Of a DNA stretch of 64,000 nt, positions 21,046 to 29,960 are shown one piece after another. Numbering within the stretch: the first letter of the stretch is position 1; each line of letters starts with the position of its first letter. The notes under the pieces are model-generated. The model was not told where the DNA came from, did no database searches, and saw only the letters and a list, made by a program, of their open reading frames with translations. The position numbers and the translations under genes are program-made. Source of the DNA: Kushneria sinocarnis (GTDB lineage Bacteria; Pseudomonadota; Gammaproteobacteria; Pseudomonadales; Halomonadaceae); the NCBI RefSeq assembly GCF_003633775.1, contig NZ_RBIN01000007.1, positions 124,001 to 188,000 of the forward strand. Direction: 5' to 3'.

Positions 21046-21567
21046 ATGGCTCGCATCAGCATTGATGAAGCGGGCAGCGTCAACCTGCTCGCATTCCTCG
21101 ACATGCTCGCAGTGTCAGAGTTGGGTAAAGGGCTGACCAGCAGTTCTGATGCCGGTTACAACATTCTGGTGGGCGGAAGTACGTTTACCGGGTACACCGA
21201 GCACCCCGATCGTTTGATCAACCTGCCGAATCTGGGCATCAAGTCGTCCGCCGCCGGCCGCTACCAATTTCTTAAGAAAACGTGGGACTGGGCCCGGGAC
21301 AGCGAGGGGCTTAGTTCGTTCGCGCCGAGGAATCAGGACAGAGCGGCACTATTTCTGATCGACTACCGTGGCGGGACCGAAGCTATTCGTTATGGCGACA
21401 TCCGGCTGGCGCTGGAGAAATGCCGGAAAGAGTGGGCCAGTTTGCCGGGTGCCGGGTACGGTCAGAACGAGCACAGCGTCGATCATCTCATCAGCGCCTA
21501 CCTCGAAGCGGGCGGGCATCTCAACGGCGAAACGAATGATTGGTATTCGAATGTCGTGAAGAAATAG
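21046..21567 (+). CDS. Endolysin, lambda R-type lytic transglycosylase (GH104)
   Basis: A 173-residue protein with LLAFLDMLAVSELG containing the catalytic Glu, then AGRYQFLKKTWDW, as in lambda R. It cleaves the glycan backbone of peptidoglycan. GGGAGGG precedes the ATG. No signal peptide is seen, so holin action is needed for release. It stands before the holin gene, unlike lambda. Confidence 0.9.
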   Translation: MARISIDEAGSVNLLAFLDMLAVSELGKGLTSSSDAGYNILVGGSTFTGYTEHPDRLINLPNLGIKSSAAGRYQFLKKTWDWARDSEGLSSFAPRNQDRAALFLIDYRGGTEAIRYGDIRLALEKCRKEWASLPGAGYGQNEHSVDHLISAYLEAGGHLNGETNDWYSNVVKK

Positions 21568-21585
21568 CGTCTGCGGGGCGCCACC

Positions 21586-21939
21586 ATGCTTGGACGAGAT
21601 AATCCTATGCCACCCGAGCCGCACGACACCGAAACGTGGCAGCTTGTCGCGTGGTTGAACGGGAACTGGGCCTGGGTGACAGCGGGTATACTCTGCGTGT
21701 TCGTGGCCCTGCTGCGCGCCTATCTGGACAAGGCCCGGATCACAGGACAGGACGTGGCAGAGTCACTGATCTGCGGCATCATCGTTTCTGTATCAAAGCC
21801 GGTTCTGGCTCACGTCGGCGTGAGCGATAGCGCCGCCATGTTTGTCGGCGCCGTCACCGGTTTTCTGGGTGCGCGGATGCTGCGCCCGCTTCTTGAAAAC
21901 GTGTTTAAGGCGTACACAGGCCGAGGAGGTCACAAATGA
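21586..21939 (+). CDS. Lambda S-family holin
   Basis: A 117-residue membrane protein with three hydrophobic segments (about 31-48, 62-80 and 84-100) and the C-terminal pattern FVGAVTGFLGARMLRPLLE of the lambda holin family. Two nearby starts, M1 and M8 (MLGRDNPMPPEPHD), recall the lambda dual-start holin/antiholin arrangement. It would form the lesions that release the endolysin. Confidence 0.8.
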   Translation: MLGRDNPMPPEPHDTETWQLVAWLNGNWAWVTAGILCVFVALLRAYLDKARITGQDVAESLICGIIVSVSKPVLAHVGVSDSAAMFVGAVTGFLGARMLRPLLENVFKAYTGRGGHK

Positions 21940-22337
21940 TCGAGTCGGCCGACAGGGATCAACTTAATCAGGAAGTGCGACGGCTCAGGCGGGCCAACAA
22001 GGCTTACATGGTTATTGCGGCTGTCTGCCTCGGCATTGCGTCCGCGTCCTACCTTGTCGGCACAAAGCTGACCAATCGGGCATGGGAATCAAACGTCAGC
22101 CTGATGGCAGCCAACGCTCAGCTATTCGGCATGGTGCAGTATCAGTCTGAAGTGGCTGGCATCGAGAGCGGTAGCGCCAAGCACTGGAAACAGAAAGCCG
22201 AGCACGCGCAGGCGAAGTGGGGTGGCTGGAAAAGCCGGGCTCAGAAGCTCGAGCGCCGGGTATGCGAGCAGCAGAAGGTCATCAGCTCGTATCAGGGCGC
22301 GACTTGGCAATCGCAGATTCCGTGCGAGGGTGAATGA
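21936..22337 (+). CDS. Spanin-like membrane protein
   Basis: A 133-residue protein with a short cytoplasmic start, one TM helix (YMVIAAVCLGIASASYLVGT) and a coiled-coil periplasmic part (SGSAKHWKQKAEHAQAKWGG), the topology of an inner-membrane spanin (Rz). Position after the holin fits. No nested lipoprotein partner with a lipobox was found, so the assignment is tentative. Confidence 0.55.
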   Translation: MIESADRDQLNQEVRRLRRANKAYMVIAAVCLGIASASYLVGTKLTNRAWESNVSLMAANAQLFGMVQYQSEVAGIESGSAKHWKQKAEHAQAKWGGWKSRAQKLERRVCEQQKVISSYQGATWQSQIPCEGE

Positions 22338-22810
22338 TGGGCATTGTCAGCGATACGGTCGGAAAGGCGATCAGCGCGGTCGCGAGCCCGGTGCTCGACA
22401 TCATCGACCAGACTGTCGAAGACAAGGATCAGCGCAACAAGCTGAAGCAGCGCATCCAGTCCGAGGTCATCGAGCAGCAGAACAAATCGTTGCAGGCTCG
22501 GGTCAGCGTCATTTTGGCAGAGGCCAATGGTTCATGGCTCCAGCGCAACTGGCGGCCGTTACTGATGCTGATCATTATGATCATTATTGCAAACAACTAT
22601 GTTCTGGCGCCTTACATTGACGCGATGTTCGGATCAGCAGTCACTCTGGACCTGCCCGAAAGGCTCTGGGACATCATGGCGCTGGGCGTTGGCGGTTATG
22701 TGACCGGGCGCAGCGTAGAGAAGACGGCGACAAACTGGCAGAACGGCAAAGCGGCGAAAGAGAGCGCACGCTCCGGTATCTATCAGAATGTCAAATCGGA
22801 CAAGGACTAG
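22334..22810 (+). CDS. 3TM-type holin (gene-transfer-agent family)
   Basis: A 158-residue protein with an amphipathic N-terminal half and a C-terminal pattern WLQRNWRPLLMLIIMIIIAN ... LWDIMALGVGGYVTGRSVEK, characteristic of the GTA-like 3TM holin family. Having two unrelated holins suggests redundancy or a holin-antiholin pair. The start is coupled to the previous stop. Confidence 0.85.
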   Translation: MMGIVSDTVGKAISAVASPVLDIIDQTVEDKDQRNKLKQRIQSEVIEQQNKSLQARVSVILAEANGSWLQRNWRPLLMLIIMIIIANNYVLAPYIDAMFGSAVTLDLPERLWDIMALGVGGYVTGRSVEKTATNWQNGKAAKESARSGIYQNVKSDKD

Positions 22811-22819
22811 AGGATTGTC

Positions 22820-23020
22820 ATGATCATCTATATCTACGCCGTGCTGGTCAGCTATGCACTGACCGGCCTTCTTCTGTCGTTCTCGGGCAAGGATCTGCGT
22901 GGTCGATCGCTGGGCTGGCAGGATCGCATGGGGTGGCAGAATCGGATCAAGTGGGCTGCAGCGTGGCCATGGGGCATCACCCGTCTGGGCATCTATAAAG
23001 CGCTGAAGGGCAATGGCTGA
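22820..23020 (+). CDS. Small membrane protein, 66 aa
   Basis: One N-terminal TM helix (IYIYAVLVSYALTGLLLSF) followed by a Trp- and Arg-rich tail. GAGGATT precedes the ATG. It may be a lysis accessory protein; the family is not recognised. Confidence 0.6.
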   Translation: MIIYIYAVLVSYALTGLLLSFSGKDLRGRSLGWQDRMGWQNRIKWAAAWPWGITRLGIYKALKGNG

Positions 23021-23060
23021 ATAGAGCAGGGCATTCAGGCAGGATTTTTGAGGTATCGCC

Positions 23061-23234
23061 ATGCACATTCTCGACGGATTCGAAGCGCCCTATCCCTGCT
23101 CGGCACTAACGGTCGATGATCGCGATGACAGCCTGGTAACAATCGGCGTGATGATCGACGGCTGGATGATGAGCCGGGGCGTGGATCTGTGCGAGGGCGA
23201 TGCCTGGCTGTTCGACGAGGATGACGGTTACTGA
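23061..23234 (+). CDS. Small acidic protein, 57 aa
   Basis: MHILDGFEAPYPCSALTVDD... is acidic with two Cys and a GAGG site 7 bases before the ATG. Compact soluble product, unknown function. Confidence 0.55.
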   Translation: MHILDGFEAPYPCSALTVDDRDDSLVTIGVMIDGWMMSRGVDLCEGDAWLFDEDDGY

Positions 23235-23265
23235 CGCATCCAGCGCGCAAGCGTAGGAGAGAGCA

Positions 23266-23343
23266 ATGCAATACGATCTCAGCGTTTCTCACCTGATGGC
23301 CGCTGGCGTTGTGTGCCTGATCGTTTGGCTGCTGTGGAGATAG
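23266..23343 (+). CDS. Micro membrane protein, 25 aa
   Basis: MQYDLSVSHLMAAGVVCLIV... follows an excellent AGGAGAGAG site. One hydrophobic helix ending WLLWR. Likely real but function unknown. Confidence 0.45.
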   Translation: MQYDLSVSHLMAAGVVCLIVWLLWR

Positions 23344-23352
23344 GCATCAGAT

Positions 23353-23398
23353 AAGCGCCCTGCTGCTGGGAGTGCCCGGCGGAGCGCACAGGGCGCTT
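23353..23398. repeat. Long inverted repeat upstream of terminase, possible packaging-site element
   Basis: AAGCGCCCTG and CAGGGCGCTT form a perfect 10-bp stem with a 26-base loop and no T-run. It lies in the non-coding stretch 23,344-23,521, which also holds the dyad CCGC-7-GCGG. The region just before the small terminase gene is where cos or pac sites usually lie. Confidence 0.5.
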
Positions 23399-23521
23399 GT
23401 CGATGCTTACGATGCCGCCTGATCAGCGGAAGTGACACACCGATGCCTCTGCCCTGCACGCACACTTTCAGGTGTTCGCTAGACGGCCGGGAAAGACCGG
23501 CATCCAATTCAAGGAGATACC

Positions 23522-23713
23522 ATGGGCGATGTAGTAGATATTCATAGCCGTCGCAATGATGGGGAGAGCCAGTTCGTTCTCTGCCCATGTCAACCTGATG
23601 GCGTATCGCCTCTGGTTGTGGCGATGGTTACTGACAAGCCGTTTATTGCTGCTCTTGTTTGCCCTGAGTGCGAATCAGAGATTGGCGTAGTAAACGGTTA
23701 TCTCGAAACCTGA
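23522..23713 (+). CDS. Small zinc-ribbon-like protein
   Basis: A 63-residue protein with the Cys pairs CPC and CPEC about 25 residues apart, following AAGGAGATA. It may bind zinc. Conserved next to small terminase genes in some phages; function unknown. Confidence 0.6.
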   Translation: MGDVVDIHSRRNDGESQFVLCPCQPDGVSPLVVAMVTDKPFIAALVCPECESEIGVVNGYLET

Positions 23714-23729
23714 CTAACGGAAACACAAT

Positions 23730-24173
23730 ATGACTAAGGCTGCCGATCAAGGGGCTGTCGAGCTGACGCCTCGGCAGTCTCGTCGTTCCGGGCGTCCAAC
23801 AAAGTACACTGATCAGATGCCGGATCTGGTTTACGAGTCTCTGGCGAGCGGTGATAGCGTCACCCAGTTCGCCGTATCCATCGGTGTGCACCGCGATACA
23901 ATCTATGCGTGGGCAGATAGCCACCCCGAGTTTTCCGACGCATTGACGCGTGGACAGGAGGCCAGTCAGGCGTTCTGGGAGGGTGAGCTTCGCCAGATGA
24001 TGTACAGCAAGGAGGTAAACGCACCTCTGGTCAAACTGTACTTCGCGAATCGATTCAACTGGCACGACAAGTCGGAAGTCGATAATAAATCGACTGATGG
24101 CAGCATGACGCCAACCGTCATCGAGCGCAGAGTGGTTGACCCGAATGACGAAACTGCAGCTGCCGACTCCTAG
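23730..24173 (+). CDS. terS: Terminase small subunit
   Basis: A 147-residue protein: RSGRPTKYTDQMPDLVYESL, then GDSVTQFAVSIGVHRDTIYAW (DNA-binding HTH, about residues 40-65) and HPEFSDALTRGQE, all typical of Terminase_2/DNA-packaging small subunits. It recognises phage DNA and recruits the large subunit. It overlaps terL by 29 bases. Confidence 0.88.
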   Translation: MTKAADQGAVELTPRQSRRSGRPTKYTDQMPDLVYESLASGDSVTQFAVSIGVHRDTIYAWADSHPEFSDALTRGQEASQAFWEGELRQMMYSKEVNAPLVKLYFANRFNWHDKSEVDNKSTDGSMTPTVIERRVVDPNDETAAADS

Positions 24174-25356
24174 GTGGTCTCTGCCGCTTCTCGAGCCAAG
24201 TCGATACAAAGGGGCAAAGGGCGGCAGGGGTTCTGGCAAATCCCATTTTTTCGCCGAAATGCTCGTAGAAGAGCACGTTGCCAACGCTGACCTGCAGTCG
24301 GTCTGCATTCGTGAAATCCAGAAATCTCTGAAGTTTTCGGCCAAAAAGCTTGTTGAATCCAAAATTCAGGACATGGGTGTCTCTCACCTTTTTGAGGTTA
24401 CGCTTACTGAGATCCGCCGCAATGACGGGCAAGGCCTGATCATATTCCAGGGTATGCAGGATCACACGGCCGATTCGATCAAATCACTCGAGGGTTTCGA
24501 TCGCGCATGGGTTGAAGAAGCGCAAAGCATCAGCTCGCGCAGCCTCGAGCTGCTGACACCGACGATCCGCAAAGACGGTTCGGAAATCTGGTTTAGCTGG
24601 AACCCGGATCAGCCGGACGATGCCGTCGAGCAGCTTTTCGCTGACAACCCGAGCGCCGTGTTGGTGCATGTCAATTATACCGACAACCCCTGGTGCCCAG
24701 ATGTCCTGAGAGAGCAAGCTGAATGGCAGCGCAAGCGCGATTACGAAAAATTCGCGCATATTTGGCTTGGCGGTTTTAATACCAAATCTGATGCGCAGGT
24801 GTTTGCCGGTCGTTGGCGTGTAGATGAGTTCGAACCCGGCGATGACTGGGATGGCCCTTACCAAGGGTTGGACTTTGGTTTCAGCATGGATCCCACGGCA
24901 CTGGTTCGATGCTGGATTCATGACGGCAAATTATGGATCGAGTACGACGCCGGTGACGTCGGTCTTGAGCTTGATGATACGCCTCGATTCATGATGGAGA
25001 GGATCCCGAAAGTAGAGCGTTATGTGACCCGTGCAGACTCCGCTCGTCCAGAGTCAATCAGCTACCTGGCTCGTCATGGCTTGCATCGCGTTGAAGCAGT
25101 CGATAAATGGTCAGGTTCAATAGAGGATGGTGTTGAGCACCTGAAAACATACGATGAGATCGTTATTCATGCTCGCTGCTTGGCAATGCAGGAAGAGGCG
25201 CGCCTCTATTCATACAAGGTTGATCGGCGTACAGGTGACATTCTACCGAAGCTGGAAGATGCTCATAATCACCGCTGGGATGCTGTCAGATACGCTCTGG
25301 CACCTTTGATTCAGAACGATGATTATCAATCGCATTTTGCAGCAATGGCAACATAA
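24145..25356 (+). CDS. terL: Terminase large subunit (PBSX/Terminase_3 family)
   Basis: A 403-residue packaging ATPase/nuclease. Walker A is GGRGSGKS (26-33). The Walker B segment RAWVEEAQS and coupling motif FSWNPDQP follow, and the RNase H-like nuclease Asp residues lie in QGLDFGFSMDPTALV and the C-terminal HNHRWDAVRYAL. A TTG nine bases upstream is an unlikely alternative start. Confidence 0.93.
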   Translation: MTKLQLPTPRWSLPLLEPSRYKGAKGGRGSGKSHFFAEMLVEEHVANADLQSVCIREIQKSLKFSAKKLVESKIQDMGVSHLFEVTLTEIRRNDGQGLIIFQGMQDHTADSIKSLEGFDRAWVEEAQSISSRSLELLTPTIRKDGSEIWFSWNPDQPDDAVEQLFADNPSAVLVHVNYTDNPWCPDVLREQAEWQRKRDYEKFAHIWLGGFNTKSDAQVFAGRWRVDEFEPGDDWDGPYQGLDFGFSMDPTALVRCWIHDGKLWIEYDAGDVGLELDDTPRFMMERIPKVERYVTRADSARPESISYLARHGLHRVEAVDKWSGSIEDGVEHLKTYDEIVIHARCLAMQEEARLYSYKVDRRTGDILPKLEDAHNHRWDAVRYALAPLIQNDDYQSHFAAMAT

Positions 25357-25365
25357 GGAGCGGAT

Positions 25366-26622
25366 ATGTCGGCATACAATCAGGACGGCTACCGCTCTGC
25401 ACTACTGGGTGAGCGTCAGGGCGGTAGGCGTGGCGTGCCGAGCGACAATGCCGAGCAATACGCGCGGGGCGGTATCTATTCGCGCGTGATCGACATACCG
25501 GCCGATCTGGCGATGAGCCGCGGTATCAATGTTGCTGGTGATGATGACAATGTGATCGGCAGCGAGCTCGAGCGGCTTGATTTTATCAGCAACATGTCGG
25601 ACGCGCTTCGCTGGGCTCGGCTCGACGGTGGGTCTGCAATCCTGCTGATGACTGATACCGGCACCCTGGCTGACCCGTTGCCGGAGTCATTCGGGCAGAT
25701 CACCGAGCTGCGTGTGATCGAGATGACGCAGCTGTCGGTTGCCCCCGGCGGTTATTACGATGACCCCAGCTCGCCGAATTACAGCGAGCCGGAGATGTAT
25801 CAGGTGACGCCTATCAATCGTGGTGGCGGCGCTCTGGTCTGGTCGTTCTATGTTCACGAATCCCGGCTGCTGCCGGTTTATGGCGATCCGATCCCTGCAC
25901 GTCTTCGGTTCAGTGAACGCGTGCCCTGGGCGGGTCGCTCATCGGCAACCGGGCCGTACCGGGCCATCGAGCGCTATGAGCGCAGCCTGATGCTCACTCT
26001 CGAGGTACTCAAACGCAAACAGCAGGCCGTCCACAGGATGGAGGGTCTGTCGAAAATGATTCAGAACGGACAGGAAAAACTCGTCAGACAGCGTGTTGAT
26101 CTTGTCGATGAGGTCCGCTCGCTGATGAACGGCGTTGCAGTCGATGCTCAGGATGACTATCAGGTATACGATCAGACGGTATCCGGTATTCGCGACCTGA
26201 TTGCAGAGTACCAGGTCGCCGTCTCAGCAGAGTCGGGCATTCCTGTCACGTCACTGTTCGGTCGGTCGGCTGCCGGCATGAACAGTACCGGCGATAATGA
26301 TCTCGAAGGGCTTTACGATCTGTGCGAGGGGATTCAGCGGACATCGGCAAACCCGGCATCCAATCGAATCATCAAGGCCATCACTGGGCAGCGTGGTATC
26401 AATGCGCCAAATGACTGGCAGATTGAATGGCCGCCGCTCTGGACGCCCACAGAGGATCAGCAGGCCGACACGCGACAGAAGAACGCACAGGCTGACAAGT
26501 CTGAGGCCGAGGCACGGGCCTCTGATGTCGAGCTGGGTGTCGTGTCCGAGTCGGAGATGCGGTCATATCTGATCAGTCAGGGCAAATACGGACTGGAGGC
26601 GCCAGCCGAGGATGGTGACTGA
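25366..26622 (+). CDS. Portal protein, DUF1073 (gp6-like) family
   Basis: A 418-residue portal. RYAR-type entry ARGGIYSRVIDIPADLAMSR, DGGSAILLMT and SGIPVTSLFGRSAAGMNSTG are landmarks of the DUF1073 family. It would form the dodecameric DNA channel at the capsid vertex. GGAG precedes the ATG. The length equals the portal core alone, with no fused extra domain. Confidence 0.9.
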   Translation: MSAYNQDGYRSALLGERQGGRRGVPSDNAEQYARGGIYSRVIDIPADLAMSRGINVAGDDDNVIGSELERLDFISNMSDALRWARLDGGSAILLMTDTGTLADPLPESFGQITELRVIEMTQLSVAPGGYYDDPSSPNYSEPEMYQVTPINRGGGALVWSFYVHESRLLPVYGDPIPARLRFSERVPWAGRSSATGPYRAIERYERSLMLTLEVLKRKQQAVHRMEGLSKMIQNGQEKLVRQRVDLVDEVRSLMNGVAVDAQDDYQVYDQTVSGIRDLIAEYQVAVSAESGIPVTSLFGRSAAGMNSTGDNDLEGLYDLCEGIQRTSANPASNRIIKAITGQRGINAPNDWQIEWPPLWTPTEDQQADTRQKNAQADKSEAEARASDVELGVVSESEMRSYLISQGKYGLEAPAEDGD

Positions 26623-27467
26623 TGCCCGAAGTCAACACGAAATGGGCCCATCCCGAGGCCATTGAGCAGGGTTACGAAAAGGACCTGAAGCGGTTTGCCC
26701 GTCGCTGTCAGCGGGCCTGCAATGAGCTGGTTATTCCCGAGATCGACAGCATCGTGAGCGAAGCACAGCGATTCCGGCCTGACGCACTGGATGACACCGA
26801 ATCCAGCCAGTCTGGAACATGGATCGACAAGCTGAATTCGGCGCTCAGGAGCGCTCTGGGATCAGTTCTGGGTAATCGCTTTCTGAGCATATTCTCAGGT
26901 ATGCGCGGGCCGTCATCGCCTGATGATGTCGATGTGAATGGCTATGGCGAGCAGGTCAGCCGCCACAACAACCGTCAGTTCAGGAAGATCATTCGCAAGG
27001 CATACGGTGAAGAAGTCAGCAAGTCCGAGCCATGGCTCGATGATCTGCTGAGGGCATGGGAAAGCGAAAATCTCAAGCTGATCCGGTCCATCCCCGAGCG
27101 ATATATCGACGATCTGCAGGGCGTCATAGTTCGCGCCATCAACGAAGGTCAGACCAGTCGTCAGGTCCAGCGCACAATCAAGAGCACATATGATCAGCCT
27201 GTCAATCGGGCGGCTCTGATAGCTGATGATCAGATCGGGAAGCTGAACGCTCAGATAACCCGGCATCGTCAGGAGTCGGTTGGCATCAAGGAATACCGCT
27301 GGCGCGGCGTGCTCGATAATCGCGAGCGCCGGGTTCACGTCAACCGCGAGGGCGAGGTTTTCAAGTGGTCCAAACCGCCCTATGACGGCCATCCGGGTCA
27401 GCCAGTAAGATGCCGCTGCTGGGCTCAGCCAGTCATGCCGCCACGGGAGGAAGTCAATTTGTCATGA
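26622..27467 (+). CDS. Minor head protein, SPP1 gp7/Mu F family
   Basis: A 281-residue protein. The C-terminal signature REGEVFKWSKPPYDGHPGQP then RCRCWAQPV is diagnostic of phage head morphogenesis proteins (Mu F, SPP1 gp7), including the His and two Cys that may bind a metal. It associates with the portal and helps DNA ejection. TGATG coupling to the portal gene. Confidence 0.92.
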   Translation: MPEVNTKWAHPEAIEQGYEKDLKRFARRCQRACNELVIPEIDSIVSEAQRFRPDALDDTESSQSGTWIDKLNSALRSALGSVLGNRFLSIFSGMRGPSSPDDVDVNGYGEQVSRHNNRQFRKIIRKAYGEEVSKSEPWLDDLLRAWESENLKLIRSIPERYIDDLQGVIVRAINEGQTSRQVQRTIKSTYDQPVNRAALIADDQIGKLNAQITRHRQESVGIKEYRWRGVLDNRERRVHVNREGEVFKWSKPPYDGHPGQPVRCRCWAQPVMPPREEVNLS

Positions 27468-28534
27468 GCGTCAACAGATACGATCGGGTGGCTATCAGCG
27501 CCCGATACGACGAGAACGGCTATCTCGAAGACTCGCCCGTGCTAACCCGCACGGGCGTTTTCGTTTACAGGGATGGCAATGGCCAGGAGCGTCGAGAGCT
27601 CCGCCGGGCAGACGATGTCTTCAGTTCCGAATCGCTCGCCAGCTACCGCAACAAGCCGATTACCAAGGGTCATCCGGGCAAGGTCAATGCAGGCAATGTG
27701 CGGTCGCACCAGATTGGCACGGTAACGACCGAGGGGCGGCAGGACGGCGACAACGTGGTCAGCGATGTCGTTATTCACGACCCCAGGGTGATCAGGCAGG
27801 ACGGTTGGAAAGAGCTATCTGTCGGCTACAGCGTTGATCTGATCGAAGAGCCCGGCGAGTACAACGGCGAGCGGTACGACGCCATCCAGACCAACATCCG
27901 CGTTAATCATCTCGCGGTTGTCTCCAGCGGCCGGGCAGGCAATTCCCGGCTCAATCTAGACGGCAGCGATGCCGCAACACTAACCGATGACGAGGATGAT
28001 CCAGTCATGGAAAAGGTACGTCTCGACAGCGGCATCGAATACGACGCCGCACCCGAGGTTGCACAAGCCTACCGAAAGGCGCGCGAGGATGCACAGCAGG
28101 CCAGCGATGCAACCGAGAAAGAGAAAGCTCGGGCAGATGCTGCCGAGAAAGCCAAGAAAGAGGCTGAAGACAGCGCAGAAAAGCTCAAGCAGGACGCGGT
28201 GAAGGACGCGCGTGCTCGGTTGGAGCTGGAGGCTGCCGCCAAGGAGCACAAGGTCGAGGTGAAGGAAGATTCGACTGATCGAGCTCTCAAGGAGTCGGTT
28301 ATCAAGTCGGTCAACGGCGACTCCGACCTCTCTCAGCGCGAAGACGCCTACATCGACGCGATGTTCGACATCGTGAAAGAGCAGTCCGAGAAGTCGCGCA
28401 ATGATGCTGCTGAGCAGCGTCGTCAGGCCACGCCCACCCAAAGCCGTCAGGATGGCGCCGGGAGTAAGGCGTCTGCCCGCGATCGCATGATCTCGCGCAT
28501 GAAAGGCGAAACTGTCGAAGGAGACAATCAATGA
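27464..28534 (+). CDS. DUF2213 capsid maturation protease with scaffold-like tail
   Basis: A 356-residue protein. The N-terminal half (about 1-170: YDENGYLEDSPVLTRTGVF then GWKELSVGYSV) is the DUF2213 phage protease domain. The C-terminal half (about 200-340) is an Ala/Glu/Lys-rich coiled coil (EKEKARADAAEKAKKEAEDS), typical of scaffold segments removed on maturation. It combines the roles of lambda C and Nu3. Start coupled (ATGA). Confidence 0.85.
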   Translation: MSVNRYDRVAISARYDENGYLEDSPVLTRTGVFVYRDGNGQERRELRRADDVFSSESLASYRNKPITKGHPGKVNAGNVRSHQIGTVTTEGRQDGDNVVSDVVIHDPRVIRQDGWKELSVGYSVDLIEEPGEYNGERYDAIQTNIRVNHLAVVSSGRAGNSRLNLDGSDAATLTDDEDDPVMEKVRLDSGIEYDAAPEVAQAYRKAREDAQQASDATEKEKARADAAEKAKKEAEDSAEKLKQDAVKDARARLELEAAAKEHKVEVKEDSTDRALKESVIKSVNGDSDLSQREDAYIDAMFDIVKEQSEKSRNDAAEQRRQATPTQSRQDGAGSKASARDRMISRMKGETVEGDNQ

Positions 28535-28977
28535 TCTATGAGCAGGATGTCGCATTCGCCGGCATGAAGGCGGACGCCGGTTTTGATCGGGTCGAGTCGT
28601 TCCCCGCTGCTGGCGATGTTCCGTTTGGCGTCGTGATCGGCAAAAACACCGATGGCGCTGTTGTGCCTGGCGCCGGCGAACAGCTTGCCGGCGTGTCTCT
28701 GCACTCTCACAACTATCTGGGCAGGTACACGCAGTATGACGATGTATCGACCATGACGCGCGGTCTGGTCTGGATGGCTGTTGTCGATGGCGGATCTGTC
28801 ACCAATGACGGCCCCGTGCAGTTCAATGGCTCCGGTCGCGTGGGAGATGCCGCCGGCACTGCGTATCCGAACGCAGCGTTTCGGAGTGAGGCAATCACTC
28901 GTACTGACGGCAACGTCATTGCCTGTGTCGAACTGCACAGCCCCATCGCACAACCCGCTTCCGGCACTTCCAGCTAA
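28531..28977 (+). CDS. Capsid structural cement/decoration protein
   Basis: A 148-residue beta-rich, Gly-rich protein between protease and capsid genes, with features of phage head cement proteins (GVVIGKNTDGAVVPGAGEQL, then GVSLHSHNY). It probably stabilises the expanded shell. Assigned by position and composition. Confidence 0.75.
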   Translation: MIYEQDVAFAGMKADAGFDRVESFPAAGDVPFGVVIGKNTDGAVVPGAGEQLAGVSLHSHNYLGRYTQYDDVSTMTRGLVWMAVVDGGSVTNDGPVQFNGSGRVGDAAGTAYPNAAFRSEAITRTDGNVIACVELHSPIAQPASGTSS

Positions 28978-28992
28978 GAGGAAAAACAGAGA

Positions 28993-29958
28993 ATGGCTGA
29001 ACACATGAATTATGACGCCGCCGAGCTGGAAACGCTGGCATCGGCTGGTGATCGCATTGGACTGCTGCGTCAGGACGATGGTATCTACCTCGCCCGTCAG
29101 CTGGATTACGTCAAGGATCGCGTCTACGAGCAGCTGACGCCGAATCTGACCGGGCTCCAGCTCGTGCCGGTATCGACCGAGGTGCCCGAGACTGCTGAGT
29201 CTTACACGTATCGCACATTCAGCTATGTGGGTATGGCCAAGTTCATCTCGAACTATGCCGAAGATCTTCCCCGTGCTGACGTTCAGGGTGAGGAGCAGAC
29301 GCTCAAGCTGAAATCGCTGGGCGACGCCTACGGTTATAGCTTTGACGAGCTGCGCACTGCCAATGCTCTCGGCACCAACCTGCCGGAGCGCAAGGGTCGT
29401 GCCGCCCGTCGCGCCATCGATCAGCTGATCAACCGTGTGGCGCTGGTCGGCGATTCGGCGCACGGCTTCTACGGCATCACCAATCACCCAAATATCGGCG
29501 AAACCGCCGTCAACGGTAACTGGACCGATTCCGCCACCACGGGGCAGGAGATCCTCGACGATCTGCTGTCGATGTACGATGCCGTGCTGATCCAGTCCTA
29601 CGACAACCACATCCCGACGACATTCGCGATGGCCCCGACTCGGCGTTCTGCGCTGATGCGCAAAAACATCAACGAAGGGGGTAACTGGGAAAGCGTCATG
29701 GCGCGGTTTCAGTCGCTCTATCCGAACGTCTCGTTCATCGCATCGCGTGAGCTGGAGCCGAGCGAGAAAAACGGCAACCAGTCCACGGCGATCATGTACG
29801 AGCGCGATCAGGACAACATGAGCATCGAGATTCCGCGCCCGTTCGAGCAGCTGCCTGCCGAAAAACGAAACCTGGAGATGGTCATCGACTGCATCGCCAA
29901 GATCGGCGGCGTAGCTCTGTACCGTCCGCTCTCCATCACCAAAGCAGTCGGGGTCTGA
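28993..29958 (+). CDS. Major capsid protein (DUF2184 family)
   Basis: A 321-residue HK97-fold-type capsid of the DUF2184 family: LARQLDYVKDRVYEQLTPNL, SYTYRTFSYVGMAKFISNYA, then GFYGITNHPN and the terminal VALYRPLSITK. Full length, with a purine-rich site AAGAGG. Forms the icosahedral shell. Confidence 0.92.
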   Translation: MAEHMNYDAAELETLASAGDRIGLLRQDDGIYLARQLDYVKDRVYEQLTPNLTGLQLVPVSTEVPETAESYTYRTFSYVGMAKFISNYAEDLPRADVQGEEQTLKLKSLGDAYGYSFDELRTANALGTNLPERKGRAARRAIDQLINRVALVGDSAHGFYGITNHPNIGETAVNGNWTDSATTGQEILDDLLSMYDAVLIQSYDNHIPTTFAMAPTRRSALMRKNINEGGNWESVMARFQSLYPNVSFIASRELEPSEKNGNQSTAIMYERDQDNMSIEIPRPFEQLPAEKRNLEMVIDCIAKIGGVALYRPLSITKAVGV

Positions 29959-29960
29959 CC

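Noticed and set aside
21936-22620. Nested o-spanin (Rz1-like) gene
   Set aside because: The overlapping +1 frame has no lipobox or signal sequence.
25366-26622. Possible anti-CBASS (Acb1) activity of the DUF1073 protein
   Set aside because: Some DUF1073 proteins are linked with Acb1, but this protein has only the portal core and no visible paired HxT/HxS motifs.
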